Below are positions 33,255 through 46,643 of a stretch of 64,000 bases of DNA, piece after piece (position 1 is the first letter of the stretch; every line of letters starts with the position of its first letter). The stretch lies in contig OX359191.1 in NCBI GenBank assembly GCA_947172415.1, positions 4,836,001-4,900,000 of the forward strand, given 5' to 3'. The stretch comes from Chondrosia reniformis (Eukaryota > Porifera > Demospongiae > Chondrillida > Chondrillidae). The position numbers and the translations under genes are program-made. The notes beneath the pieces were generated by a model. The model was not told where the DNA came from, searched no databases, and saw nothing but the letters and a program-made list of their open reading frames with translations.

Positions 33255-33519
33255 GTAGTCCTGTCCCAGTCCTTGCCTGTCGACCTCTGGAAAGCAGTGG
33301 TGGATTGGTGTATGGAGGTACTCCCTCCTATTATGACGGTCAACTTTGGCCCGACGTGCACCCGTCTGCTGCTGTCGGAAGGAGGAAAAGCCGAGGCTTC
33401 TGGCTAAAAACCCAAAGAAAGGAAAAGATAACTGACTGAGGGTTGTCCAAGCCAGATACTCCTTGCCTTAGTACACTAAGGCAAGAAGTAACAAGGTTCT
33501 CCGTTAAGGCTTTTGTTTT
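31576..33519 (+). mobile_element. R4-like LINE, 5'-truncated, best-preserved copy
   Basis: It starts at CCATATCCCAAG, matching 61644 in the right-hand copy, and runs to the 3' end TTAAGGCTTTTGTTTT at about 33519. It covers the RT from just before motif C, the thumb, the zinc knuckle and the endonuclease, plus a 3' untranslated region (33255-33519) with no poly-A. R4-type assignment rests on LLYMDDLKIYA followed by the restriction-like endonuclease, as in R4, Dong and Rex6. It is flanked on both sides by GTACTAGTTGT, which could be a target duplication but is also the satellite unit. Confidence 0.85.
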
Positions 33520-34848
33520 CACGTACTAGTTGTATGTACTAGTTACCAGTTTTATGTACCAGTTGCATGTACTAGTTGTATGTACTAGTTGTATGTACTA
33601 GTTATGTACTAGTTGTATGTTCTAGTTGTATGTACTAGTGGAATGTACCAATTATATGTACTAGGTCTATGTACTAGTTGTAGTACTAGTTGTATGTACA
33701 AGTTGCATGCACTAGTTCTATGTAGTAATTTTATGTACTTTACTAGTATTATTTACTAGTACCCAGTTTTGTTTTCTAGTTGTAGGTACTAATTGTATCC
33801 ACTAGTTGTATGTACTTGTTGCATGTATTAGTCATATGCACCAATTCTATGTACTAGTTGTAGTACTAGTTGTTTGTACTGGTTGTATGTACTAGTTGTT
33901 TGTACTAGTTCTATGTACTAGTTGTAATACTAGTTGTATGTACTAGTTGTAATACTAGTTGTATGTACTAGTTGTATGTAGTAAATGTATGTACTAGTTG
34001 TATGTACTAGTTGTATGCATCAGTTGTATGCACCAGTTGTATGTACTAGTTGTATGTACTATTTAGATGTACTAGTTATATGTCTTTGTATTAGTTATAT
34101 GTAGTAATTGTGTGTACTAGTAATAGGTACTAGTTGAATGTACTACTTTTATGTACCAGTTGCATGTACTAGTTGTATGTACTAGTTGTATGTACTAGTT
34201 TTAATTACCAGTTGTATGAACTTGATGTATGTACTTTTAGTAGTTATATTTACAAGTTGTAGGTATTAGAAACACGTACACCTAATTTAGGACGCACATA
34301 CAACTGGAAAAGTACATACTACTAGTCCCTACAACTAGTAGATATAAGCAGTCCATACCACTAATACCTATAACTAGTACACACAACTACTATTTTTAAT
34401 AAGTAGATACACATATAACAATTAAATATAAATAGTATCTAGTACTTATAACTAGTACCTACCTAGTACCTAGTTTAACCAGCTGTATGGACTAGTTGTG
34501 TACTAGTTGTATGTACTAGTTGTATGTACTAATTGAATATGCTAGTTGTGTGTACTATTTGTATGTACTAGTTATGTGCTAGTTGTATGTACTAGTTCTT
34601 AGTACTCGTTAGTAGTTGAATGTACTCATGGTGTGTATTAGTTGTATGTACTAATTGTATGTACTAATTATGTAATGGTTGTATTTACTATAGGTATATG
34701 AACTACTTAAATGTACTAGTTGTATGTACTAGTAGTATGCACTATTTTTATGTAATAGTTAAGTTCTAGTTGTATGTACTACTTTTATGTACTTGTTTTA
34801 TGTATTCGTTGTAAGTACAAGTTGTATGTACTAGTAAACGTTTTGGTT
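33520..34848 (+). repeat. 13-bp satellite, block 10
   Basis: Satellite with an inverted stretch at 34268-34480. No gene seen. Confidence 0.95.
34268..34480 (-). repeat. Inverted satellite segment, about 210 bp
   Basis: Here the units read CTAGT on the opposite strand (ACATACAACT, CCTACAACTAGTAG), and the composite landmark appears reversed as AGTACCTACCTAGTACCTAG at 34450-34470. The flanks on both sides are plus oriented. Confidence 0.85.
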
Positions 34849-35285
34849 ATGGATAGTAATTGAGCGTAATCGCAGCGACTGGACTACACAATGAACAATT
34901 CAATTAATATCCAGGAAGTTTCAATCCGAGGACCTTTCTCAACTGGTATAAAAACAAACTGAAACGACTGAAAGAAACACTTCCTAAATTAGGTGTGGGT
35001 GATATGAAGAACGGAAGAGCAGTGCATGCATGTAATACAGAGCACAGGGTGGACTGGGAAGTGCCCACAGTGAAACAGGTGGAGACACACTACACCAGGA
35101 GGAGGATTATTGAAGCCATTCACATCAAGAAGCAGAAGGTCACCTCCAACTTGACTGTTGTTGATCCCTCAATTCAGTATGGCACCCCCTCATCTAATAC
35201 CCTGTCATTTAATTTAATTTATTCACTAATTATCACTTTTTATCATTTTTATCATTTAACTTTTTCTGACATCACACAACACAAC
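34849..35285 (+). mobile_element. Canonical Penelope-like element, 3' fragment
   Basis: The stretch 34995-35180 encodes VGDMKNGRAVHACNTEHRVD, then EVPTVKQVETHYTRRRIIEA and NLTVVDPS. This is the C-terminal part of the GIY-YIG domain of canonical, C-terminal-endonuclease Penelope elements. AT-rich 3' sequence follows to about 35285. It belongs to a different Penelope lineage from the Naiad copies and resembles the fragment at 51455-52091. Short remnant, non-functional alone. Confidence 0.7.
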
Positions 35286-35755
35286 TAATTGTTTGTACCA
35301 GTTGTATGTACTAGTTGTGTGTTCTTGTTGTATGTACTAGTTGTTTGCACTAGTACTTGTTATATTTACTAGTTGTAGGTACTAGTTTTATGTATTAAAT
35401 TTATGTACTAATTGTATGTACTAGTTACTAGTTGTCGGAACTAGTTGTATGTTCTAGTTGTGTGTACTAGTTGTATGTACTAGTTATATGTACTAGTTCT
35501 ATGTACTAGGTTTATGTACTAGTTAAAGGTACTTGTTGACACTACTAGTTGAACGTACCAGTTTAATGTACTAGTTGTATGTATTATATACTTGTACACA
35601 CTAGTTGACGTACTAGTTAAATGAACTAGTTATACTTACTTGTTGTATGTTCTAGTTATGTACTAGTTGTATTTACTAGTTGTATGAACTAGTTGTAGAT
35701 TCTAGAACTAGTTATAGCTAGAGAAAAATAAAAAATTTTTACAAAAATAGTGAAA
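35286..35755 (+). repeat. 13-bp satellite, block 11
   Basis: Satellite to about 35716, then a short A-rich transition before the MITE at 35756. Confidence 0.9.
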
Positions 35756-36335
35756 ATGTAGGGATGGCACAAAAAGCACAGAAACAAGAAAGGGATGTTA
35801 CACAGTGAAGGATTAGCTATATATGCGTGAATCATACAACACCCTTGCTAGTTTCTCTACTTTTTATAGAGAATAAGCTAGGAAATCGTTATATTTTAAA
35901 CCACTTTGGTTTTGCAATCTTTGACTAAATATGACGTCATTAAAATTGCGAATTTATTGAAGCCTTCACTCCAGGGCGACGAAAACCGTCATGCCCCATA
36001 ATAAAATAATCGCTCTCGCTTCTACAAAAGAATACAGTGCGGGAAATATTTAGGATTATTTTCGCTTGAGAAGTAGTCTGAAAGCTTGTTTCCTATTTCA
36101 GCTATAGCGAGCGAAGAAGATGAAGATGAAGAAGATGAAGACAAAATTGGAATTATTAAAGTTTATTATTTCGCCAGGAGCACATATTTGCTTCCCTTCT
36201 ATTTAGGTCTATTTAGAGTATGTATATGGTATATTTAGCTATACATAGCCTTGTTTTGTCGATTTTCGCCTTATTTCCGGATTTTCCTCCTAAACCAAGG
36301 CATTGGCAAAATGAAAAAACGTGTCATCCCTACAT
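35756..36335. mobile_element. MITE-like element, 580 bp, with terminal inverted repeats
   Basis: The left end ATGTAGGGATGGCAC (35756-35770) pairs with the right end GTGTCATCCCTACAT (36321-36335), 14 of 15 bases. The interior is non-repetitive and non-coding. It has an ATG/GAA-rich purine run at 36113-36142 and a stretch with TGACGTCA (35930-35937, a CRE-like palindrome). No transposase is present. The superfamily is not determined. Confidence 0.75.
36113..36142 (+). repeat. GAAGAT-type simple repeat
   Basis: A purine-rich run of GAAGATGAAGATGAAGAAGA type inside the MITE. Confidence 0.9.
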
Positions 36336-37139
36336 GATTGGTACTAATTAGGTACTAGTAGTATGTACTAGTTGCTTGTTCTAGTTTTATGTATTAGTTG
36401 TATGTACTAGTCGTGTGTACTAGTTGGATGTACTACTTGTATGTACTAGTTGTATGAAATAGTTGTATTTACTAGTTTTATGTACTCGTTGTATGTTCTC
36501 AGTTATGCTAGGTACTAGGTAGATACTTGTTGTATGTACTGGTTGTGTGTTATAGTTGTATGTACTAGTTGTATGTACTAGTTGTATGTACTAGTTTTGT
36601 GTTCTAATTGTACGTACTACATGTATGTACTAGTTGTGTGTACTAGTTGTATGTACTACTTGCATGTAGTAGTTTTATGTACTACTTGTGTGCAATAGTT
36701 GTATGTACTAGTAGAATGTAGTAGTTGTAGGTTCTAGCACTAGTTATACAAAGTACTCGGTAGGTGCTAGTTTTTTGTGTACTAGTTGTATGCAGTTGTT
36801 TTATGAACTACTTGTATGTACTAGTTAAATTAACTTGTGGTATGTACTAGTTGTATGTTCTAGTTGTATATGCTAGTTGTATGTACTAGTAATATGTGCC
36901 AATTGTATGTACTAGTTGTCTCTTCTAGTTGAATATAATAGTATTATGTGCATGTTCAAATTGTATGTACTAGATGTATAGAGTAGTTGTATTTACTAGT
37001 TGTAGGTACTAATTGTACGTACTAAGTGTAGGAACTATTTATATGTACTAGGTATCTGTGTCTGTACTAGTTATACGTAGTAGTTTTGTGTACTAATTTT
37101 AGGTACTAGTTGTATGTACCACTTGTATGTACTACTTGT
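36336..37139 (+). repeat. 13-bp satellite, block 12
   Basis: Satellite; landmark near 36500 and 36750. No gene seen. Confidence 0.95.
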
Positions 37140-38871
37140 ATGAAAAATCTAAGATACCATTTTCCTACATGCTATATGCCTATTCTGTATAAAGAGCCTA
37201 TAGGGGAACTAAATCTAAAGAGAGCTTTCGATGAAGATACAGGAGTCTTTCTTTCTTCTTCCTTCTTTTCCCTTTTTCCATCTTCTTCTCCATTGGGTCA
37301 GACAGCCGTTTCTGGGAATTCCACCCTTCATCAGTGATCCAGGGAGTTTTTGTCTTTTTCTTTATCTTGATCTTCTGTGAATCCTTATCTCTCTATGCTA
37401 AATCTAGGGGCCTTATATACACCATTTTGGTGCCAAAAGTTAAATAAGGTGTTAACTAAGACACATGATGAAATTTAAATTTATGAAAGGAATGTAGGTC
37501 CAATTAACTTTTATGAATTAATTATAAATCTATTAGTAATCTTGCTTTTACAAGTAAAACAGACTCAGCATAACTATAGACACAAGTAGGACATATTACG
37601 CAAGTCTACCCTTAGATCTTCTAGTAGTAACATTTCTTTGGAGGTGGGGTAACACAATATGGGGTAACACAAGACAGTCCTTAAGCATACTATCTACTTT
37701 TTGCTTATACTTGATTATAACTAGAGGCTGCCGGGATAGGAAGGTTTTAAAGGTTGATTTTAGCTTAAAGTATTTGTAACCCTTCTTAATAAGCCTACTG
37801 CATAACTGCAAACTTTTAGCCTGAAAACTGGAGAAGTCACTACATATTCTAGAATACCTAATTAGTTGTGAAATAAAGACACCATAGGCTGGGGTTTTAG
37901 GGATATTACTATCTAAATGGGAGAAATTTACTATATCAAATTTAAAGTCCTCTCGCTTATCATATACTTTAGTGATAAATTGATTGTTAGTAATGGTTAT
38001 ATCTAAGTCTAAAAAGGGGATTTTTAGGGATGGTATTTGTCTTTTGAAGAATAAGTTCTTTGGGGTAAATATCACTAATTGACAGTTCAAAATCCTTGAT
38101 GTTAATACATAAAAGGTCATCAATATACCTATAAGTATTGGAAAATTTAATAGCTAAGGTGATGTTATCCTTAAGTAGTCCTTTCATAAACTCAACTCAT
38201 AGGCAAACAAAAAATGATAAGCAATTACAGGGGCACAGTCAGTACCCATAGGGACACCTACACATTGCTTAAATACAGAACCGTCTACACATACATAAAT
38301 GTTTTCAATAAGGTAATTAAAGAGCTCTATTAAATGAACAGCTGTGACTGCTTTATTGGAGACATTGTTAGACCAAATGGCTTTATCCTGACAGACTTCT
38401 ATATATTGGGACTTCCTACAGGTATAGGCACTATGAATTAGGTTAGTAATCTTATCTTTAAGTAGGTTATGGGGGATTGCTGTATATAATATAGAAAAAT
38501 CAAAACTAGCTACCTGGGCTTTTCTAGTGGGTATAGACCTAAGACTATCTAAGACTTCTAGTGAGTTTTCTACTATCCAAAAGGCATTAACACCAGTTTT
38601 CTATATATACCTAGGCAGTATTCTCTAAAATGTTTGAGAATATGCTGAGTGCCGAATTTAGAAATCTAGAAAGGGGTTTGGTAGTACATTTGTGAGAGGC
38701 GGCTATGAATCTGTAGCTGTAAGGGTTCTTATGTAGCTTAGGCATCCAGTAAAAAGAGGGAAGGTTACACCAGTCTAGTTTAGGTTCTAAGTTCTCTAGT
38801 TTTAAGAAATCTTTGTGTTTCCTAATTAACTGTTGGGGTTCTACTGTACATTTAGCATAAGTGGAGGTACT
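37140..38871 (-). mobile_element. Naiad-type element, copy E (5'-truncated)
   Basis: On the minus strand it runs from about the CxC-distal RT region (TSTYAKCTVEPQQLIRKH) at 38871 to the shared 3' tip at 37140. It contains DWCNLPSFYWMPKLHKNPYS, the RT middle region missing from copy B, YRYIDDLLCINIKDF, the thumb, and a pseudo-LTR with a hammerhead-like fold. Minus-strand orientation, opposite to copies A-C. Several breaks. Confidence 0.88.
37288..37346 (-). ncRNA. Hammerhead ribozyme-like fold, copy E
   Basis: The minus strand gives CTCC, GGATCA, CTGATGA, GGG/CCC, GAAAC, GGCT, GTC, TGACCC, GGAG, the same arrangement as copies B and D. The internal loop varies (CT/AAT), but both halves of stem I are kept. 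Confidence 0.65.
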
Positions 38872-41570
38872 AGTTGTAGGTACTTGTTGTACATACAAGT
38901 TGTAGGTCCTAGTTCTAGTTAAATTAGCAACTTGGTAGATACTAGTTACACGTACTAGATACTAGTTGTATTTACTATTGTATGTACTAGTTATATAAAC
39001 TAGATGTAGGTACTAGTTGTATGAACTATTAGTATGTACTAGTTACTAGTTGTATGCACTAGTTGTATGTTCTAGTTGAACGTACCAGTTATATGTACTA
39101 GTTATATTTACTAGTTGTAGGTACTAATTGCATGTATTACGTCTATGTACTATTTATATATACCAGTTATATTTGTTTGTACTAGTTATATGTAGTAGTT
39201 GTGTATACTAGTTCTAGGTACTAGTTGTATGTACTACTTGTGTGTACTGGTTGTATGTACTAGTTGTAAGTACTAGTTATAGGTCCTAGTACTAGTTAAA
39301 CTAGTTACTAGGTAAGTACTAGTAATAGGTACTAGATACTTGCTTAATTTACTAGTTGTATGTACAAGTTATATGAACTAGATGTAGGTACTAGTTGTAT
39401 GAACTATTTGTATGTACTAGTTACTAGTTGTATACACTAGTTGTATGTTCTAGTTGTATGTAGTAGTTATATGTACTAGTTATATGTAGTAATTCTTTGT
39501 ACTAGTTGTAGTAATAGTTGTATTTACTGGTTGTATGTACTAGTTGTTTGTCTTGTTCTAGGTACTAGTTGTAGTTCTAGTTGTATGGAGCAGTTGAATG
39601 CACTAGATGTATGTACTACTTGCATGTACTAGTTCTATGTACTAGTTGTAGTACTAGTTGTATGTTCTAGTTGTATGTGTGTACTAGTTTTAGGTTCAAG
39701 TTGTATGTACTAATAGTATATACTAGTAGTATGTACTAGTTGTAGGTACTAGTTGTAGGTACTTTACCAGTTCTATCTACTAGTACTAGTTATATTTACT
39801 AGTTGTATGTATTAATTGTATGTACTAGTTTTATGTTCTAGTTGTAGGTAGTTAACCTAGGTACTAGGTAGGTACTAGTTATAATTTCTAGATACTAGTT
39901 GTATTAATTGTATGTACTAGTTTTATGTTCTAGTTGTAGGTAGTTAACCTAGGTACTAGGTAGGTACTAGTTATAATTTCTAGATACTAGTTGTATTTAA
40001 TAGTTGTATGTACTAGTTATATGAACTAGATGTAGGCACTAGTTTTATGTACTAGTTGAATGTACTAGTTATATGTACTACTTATATAGATTTACTAGTT
40101 GTAGGTACTAATTGTAAGTAGTTGTTGTATATACCATTTGTATGTTCAAGTTGAATGCAATAGTTGTATGTACTAATTGTATGTCCTTTACTAGTTTTAT
40201 GCACTAGTACTACTTTTGCTTACTAGTTGTAGGTGCTATTTGTATCCACTAGGTGTATGTACTATTTATATATTCTAGTTATATGTGTATGTACTAGTTT
40301 TACGCACTAGTTATAGGGCCTAGGACTAATTAAACTAGGGACTAGGTAGGTACTAGTTATATGAACTAGATGTAGGTACTTGTTGTATGAACTATTTGTA
40401 TGTACTAGTTACTAGTTGTATGTTCTAGATTTATGTAGTAGTTATATATACTAGTTATATGTACTCGTTGTGTGTACTAGTTGGGTGTACTGGTTATATG
40501 TAAAAGTCGTATGTACTAGTTGTATGAACTACTAATTCTATGTACTAGTTGTAGTACTAGTTGTATGTACTAGTTGTATCTACTAGTTCTATGTACTAGT
40601 TCTATGTACTGGTTGTAGTACTAGTTGTATGGAGTAGTTGTACATACTAGATGTAAGTACTAGTTGCATGTATTCGTTCTACTAATAAATGTGTACTAAT
40701 TAATTGTGTATGTTCTAGTCATATGTACTAGTTTTATGTAGAAGTGGTTTGTACTAGGTGTAAGTACTAGTTGTATGTAGTAGTTGTATGTACTAGTAGT
40801 ATCTGGTAGATGTGTGAACTGGTTAGAGGTACTAGTTGTATGTACTATTTGTATGTACTAGTTGTATGTACTTTACAAGTTGTATGTACTAGTACTAGTA
40901 ATATTTAATAATTGTAGGTACTAATTGTATGTTCTACTTGTATTTTCTAGTTGTATGTACTAGCTGTGTTTAGTAGTTGTATGTTCTAGTTGTATTACTA
41001 ATTGTAGGTACTAATTGTATGTACTAGCTGCATGTACTAGTTCTATGTATCAGTTGTATTACTAATTGTATTTACTAGATGTACGTACTAGTTACATGTA
41101 CTAGTTCTCTGTACTAGTTGAAGTACTAGTTGTATGTACTAGATATATGTACTTGTTGTATGTACTAGGAGTATGTACTATTTTTATGTTCTAGTTATAT
41201 GTGTTTGTGCTAGTTTTATGTAATAGTTTTCTGTACTAGTTATAGGTACTAGTTGTATGTACAACTTTTATATGCTAATTGTATGTACTAGTTGTGTGTC
41301 CTAGTTGTATGTACTTTACCAGTTTTATGTACTTGTACTAGTTATATTTATTAGTTGTAGGTACTACTTGTATGGACTAGTTGTATGTACCAGTTGTATG
41401 TGCTAGTACTAGTTATATTTAGTACTTGTAGGTACTAATTGGATGTGCTATTTGTATGTTCTAGTTGAATGTACTAGTTGTGTTTACTAGTTGTATGTAC
41501 TTTACCAGTTGAATGTATTTTACCAATTGTATGTACTAGTGTTAATTATATTTACTAGTTGTAAGTACTA
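38872..41570 (+). repeat. 13-bp satellite, block 13
   Basis: Satellite including a 92-bp tandem duplication (ATTAATTGTATGTACTAG at 39811 and 39903, with TAGTTAACCTAGGTACTAGG). It ends in the TA target dinucleotide of the next MITE. No gene seen. Confidence 0.95.
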
Positions 41571-41886
41571 CCGTAGTTCGGGAAATTCTCGTTGTAAAAA
41601 TATATTTAACAACGAATAATAACACGTTGTACAATCTACGTATATATGTAAACGCAACACAGCTGAGTGCGGCCAAAATGACTCTACTGTGATACCTGCA
41701 GCGCAAGGATGGTTTACCGGACCCACCGGGCTCACTTTCGTAAAAGCCGCGGACACAGAGATCCCTTTCGTAATCCTCTATTTCTCAACGTAATTACGTA
41801 ACGTGTAAAAATGTTCGTGGTAGCCCCCAGACCACGAAAATATTTTAACTCGAAAAATTTTTCCACGAAAATTTCACGAACTACGG
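41571..41886. mobile_element. MITE, 316 bp, TA target duplication
   Basis: The ends CCGTAGTTCGGGAAATTCTC and its inverse (AATTTCACGAACTACGG) are flanked on both sides by TA (41569-41570 and 41887-41888). TA duplication plus short inverted ends fits a Tc1/mariner-like non-autonomous element. A subterminal CACGAA motif repeats near the right end (about 41827-41880). No coding capacity; the plus and minus frames through it are chance. Confidence 0.85.
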
Positions 41887-41888
41887 TA

Positions 41889-44800
41889 ATTGTAAGTACT
41901 AGCTGTATGTACTACTAGTATGTGCTACTTGTAAGCACTAGTTATATGTTCCACTTGTTTGTACTTATTGTATATTAAAGTTGAATGTAGTAGTTTTGTG
42001 AATTTGGTGTATGTACTACTAGTATGTGCTAGCTGTATGTACTAATTGTATGTACAAGTGTTTTGTTGTAGTTGAATGTATTAGTTGTATATCGTTTTTA
42101 TATGTACTAGTTATATGTGAATTTACAAGTTATATGTAGTAGTTGTGGGTTCTAGGTTTAGGTACTAGTTGTATGTACTTTCCTAGTTGCATGTACTAGT
42201 ACTAGTTATATTAACTAGTTGGAGGTACTAATTTTATGTACTATATGTACTAGTGCTATGAATTAGTTTGTATTTCTATTTTTTTGTACTAGTTGTACGT
42301 ACTAGTTGTATATACTAGTTATATGTACTAGTTATATGTACACGTTGTGTGTACTAGGTATATGTGTTAGTTAAATGTACTAATTCTATGTATATACTAG
42401 TTGTATGTACTATTTGTATGTACTAGTTATGTACTAGTTATGTGCTAGTTGTAAGTGCTAGTTTTATGTACTAGTTTTATGTACTCGTTCTAAGTACTAG
42501 TTCCATGTGCTGGTTGTAGAACTAGTTGTATATACTAGTTGAATGTACTAGTTGTGTGTACTAGTTGTACGTACCAGTTGTGGGTACTAGTTGTATGTAT
42601 TGTATGCTTGTATGGACTAATTGATGTACTAGTCATATGAGGTAGGAATATGTACTAGTTGCATATACTAGTTATGTAGTAGTTCTACGTTCCAGTTGTA
42701 TGTACTAATTGTATGTACCAGTTCCATTTACTAGTTGTATGTACTAGTTATATGACCTAGATGGAGTTCCTAGTTGTATATACTATTTGTATATACTAGT
42801 TACTAGTTGTCTTAACTAGTTGTATGTTCTAGTGCTGTGTACTAGTTATATGCACTAGTTATATGTACTAGCTGTGGGCACTAATTGTGTGTACTACTTG
42901 TATGTACTAGTTCTGTGTACTAATTCTATGTACTAGTTGTAGTACTAGTTTTATATACTAGTTGCATGTACTAGTTGTATGTACAAGTTGTATATACTAG
43001 TTGTATGTACTAGTTGTATGCACTAGTTACATGTTCCACTTGTTTGTACTTGTTGTATGAACTACATGTATGTACCAGTTGTATGTACTAGTTGTAGGTA
43101 CTAATTGCATGTACAACTTGTACGTACTAGTTGTGTGTACTAGTTGTGTTTACTAGTTGTATTTACTAGTACTTGTTATAATTACTAGTAGTAGGTACTA
43201 GTTTTATGTATTAGATGTATGAACTAATTGTATGTACTACTTACTAGTATAGGTACTTGTTTTATGTTCTAGTGGTGTGTACTAGTGCTATGTACTAGTT
43301 GTAGTTCCAATTTAGTGTACTAGTTCTAAGAACTAGTTGTACATACTAGTTATATGTGCTAGTTAAATGTTACTTGTTCTAGGTACTAGTTGTATGTACT
43401 ATTTGTATGTATTAGTTCTGTACTAGTTGTATGTACAAATTTAATGTACTCTTTCTATGTATTAGTTCTAGGTACTAGTTGTGATACTAGTTGTATTTTC
43501 TAGTTGTATGTACTAGTTGTATATACTCATTTTATGTACTAGATGTTTTTACTAGTTATTTACTAGTTTTATGTACTACCTGAATGTTCTAATTGTATGT
43601 ATTAGTTCTATGTACTAGTTGTGTGTACTAGTTGTGTGTACTAGTTGTATGTACTAGTTGTATATACTAGTGCTAGTTGTAATTACAAGTTGTAGGTAGT
43701 AGTTTTATGTACAAGTTGTATGTACTAATTGTATGTGCAAGTTACTAGTTATAGGTACAAGATGTGTGTTCTAGTTCTATGTACTAGTTCTAGTTCTAGT
43801 TGAGTGTATTAGTTGTATGTTCTATTTATATATAATAGTTTTATCTATTAGTTATATGTACTAGTTGTATTTAGTAGCTATATACACTAGTTTAAGGTAC
43901 TAGTTGGTGTACTAGTTATGTACTAGTTGTATGTACTTGTTGTAAGTACTAGTTGTGTGTACTAGTTGTATGTATTATATACATGTACGTACTAGTTGGT
44001 GGACTAGTTATATGGAACTAGTTATACGTACTAGTTCTATGTACTAGTTATGTACTAGTTCTATATACTACTTAAATGTACTAATTGTATGTTTTAGTTC
44101 TATTTACTAGTTGTGTGTACTATTTGTGGGTACTAGTTGTATGTACTAGTTGTATGTACTAGTGCTAGTTGTAATTACTAGTTGTAGGTAGTAGTTTTAT
44201 GTACTAGTTATATGTACTAATTGTATGGGCAAGTTACTAGTTGTAGGTACAAAATGTGTGGTCTAGTTCTTTGTACTAGTTCTAGTTCTAGTTGTGTGTA
44301 TTAGGTGTATATATATAAAAGTTATTTCTATTAGTTATATGTACTAGTGGTATTTAATAGGTATATACACTAGTTTAAGATGCTAGTTGGTGTACTAGTT
44401 ATGTACTACTTGTATGAACTTGTTGTAAGTACTAGTTGTATGTACTAGTTGTATGTATTAGTTGTATGTACTAGTATTGGTAATATGTACTAGTTGTAGG
44501 TTGTAGTTGTATATAGTTGTTGTATGTGGTATATTTACCAGTTGTATGTACTAGTTGTTTTTACTAGCTATGTGTACTAGCACCAGTTATGTTTACTAGT
44601 TTTATGTACTAGTTCTAGTTATATGTACTAGTTGTAGGTACTAGTTGTACGTACTAGTTCTATGTACAAGTTGAATGTACTAGTACTAGTTTTGTTTACT
44701 AGTTGTAGGTACTAATTGTATCCATTGATTGTAGGTACTAGTTGAATGTACTAGTTGTATGTACTAGTTGTTTGTACTATTTGTATGTATTAGAATTGGT

Positions 44801-46643
44801 AATATTTATGTTGTAGTTGTATATACCTTTTGTATGTACTAGTAGAAGTTATATTTACTAGTTGTATGTACTAGTTGTATTTACTAGTTCTAGTTATATG
44901 TACTAGTTGTAGGTACTAGTTGGACGTACTAGTTGTATGTACAAGTTGTATATACAAGTTGTTTGTACTAATTGTGTGTACTTAGTAGTTTTATGTTTTA
45001 GTACTAATTTTGTTAACTAGTTGTAGGTACTAATTGTATCCATTGGTTGTATGTACTAGTTGTATGTACTACTTTTATGTACTAAAGCTAGTTCTAATAA
45101 CTCGTTGTAGGTAGTAGTTTTACGTACTAGTTATATGTACTAATTGTATGTGCAAGTTACAAATTGTAGGTACTAGATATGTGTTCTAGTTCTGTGTACT
45201 AGTTCTATGTACTACTTGTAGTTCTAGTTGTGTGTACTAGTTATATGTACTAGTTATATATATTAGTTATATCTACTAGTTATATGTATTAGGTGCAATT
45301 AATAGGTTTTTGCAATAGTTAAATGTACTAGTTAGATATACGACTTTTGTACTTGTTGTATGTACTAGTTGTAAGTAGTAGTTGTATGTACTAGTTATAT
45401 GTACAAGTTGTATGTACTAGGACTGGTAATATTTACTAATTTTAGGTAGTACTTGTAGACACAAGTTATATTTACTAGTTGTATGTACTAGATGTATGTA
45501 CTAGTTTTAGCTATATGTACTAGTTGTAAGAACTAGTTGCACGTACTAGATGTATGAACTTGGTGTATGTACTATATATATGTACTAGTTTTCTTTGTTT
45601 GTACTAGTCCTATGTACTAGTTGTATGTACTATGTGTATGTACTATATATGTACTAGTTTTCTTTGTTTGTACTAGACCTATGTACTAGTTGTAATACTA
45701 GTTGCATGACCTAGTTGTATGTACTAGTTGTATGTACTAGTTATATGTACAAGTTGTACGTACCATTTATATGTAACAGTTTTTTATATTATATACATGT
45801 ACGAGCTAGGTGATGGACTAGTTATATGGAACTAGTATATGTACTAGTTGTATGTACTAGTTATGTACTAGTTCTACATATATACTAGTTCTACAACTAG
45901 TTGAATGTTCCCATTGTATGTATTAGTTCTATGTACTAGTTGTGTGTACTTGTTGCGTGTACTAGTGGTGTGTACCAGTTTTATGCACTAGTGCTAGTTT
46001 TAATTACTAGTTGTAGATAGTAGTATTATGTACTAGTTGTATGTACTAATTGTATGTGCAAGTTACCAGTTGTTGGTACTAGATGTCTGTTCTAGTTCTG
46101 TGTACTAGTCCTATGTACTAGTTGTAGTGCTAGTTGTGTGTACTAGTTATGTGTACTAGTTATATATACTAGTTATATCTACTAGTTTTATGTACTAGTT
46201 GTATTGAATAGGTATATGCACTAGTTTAATGTACTAGTTGGATGTACTAGTTATGTACAAGTTGAATGTACTAGTTGTATGTACTAGTACTGGTAATATT
46301 TACCAATTGTAGGTAGTAGTTGTATACACTAATTGTATGTACTAGATGTATGTACTAGTTCTAGTTATATGTATTAGTTGTAAGTACTAGTTGTACGTAC
46401 TAGTTGTAAGGACAAGTTGTATGTACCAGATGCATATACTAATTGTGTACTTTCCTGGTTTTATGTACTAGTACTAGTTTTGTTTACTAGTTGTAGGTAC
46501 TAGTTCTAGTTATTTCTTCTAGTTATAGGTACTAGTGGTACGTACTAGTTGTCTGTACAAGTTGTATGTTCTCGTTGTATGTACTAGTTGTATGTACTAG
46601 TTGTATGTACTAATTGCATGTATTAGTTGTATGTACTATTTCT
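41889..46643 (+). repeat. 13-bp satellite, block 14
   Basis: Satellite with emerging higher-order structure from about 43.4 kb. No gene seen in this 4.7-kb stretch. Confidence 0.95.

Noticed and set aside
41568-41756. Minus-strand frame of 62 codons over the MITE
   Set aside because: It spans the terminal inverted repeat of a non-coding MITE. No domain seen.
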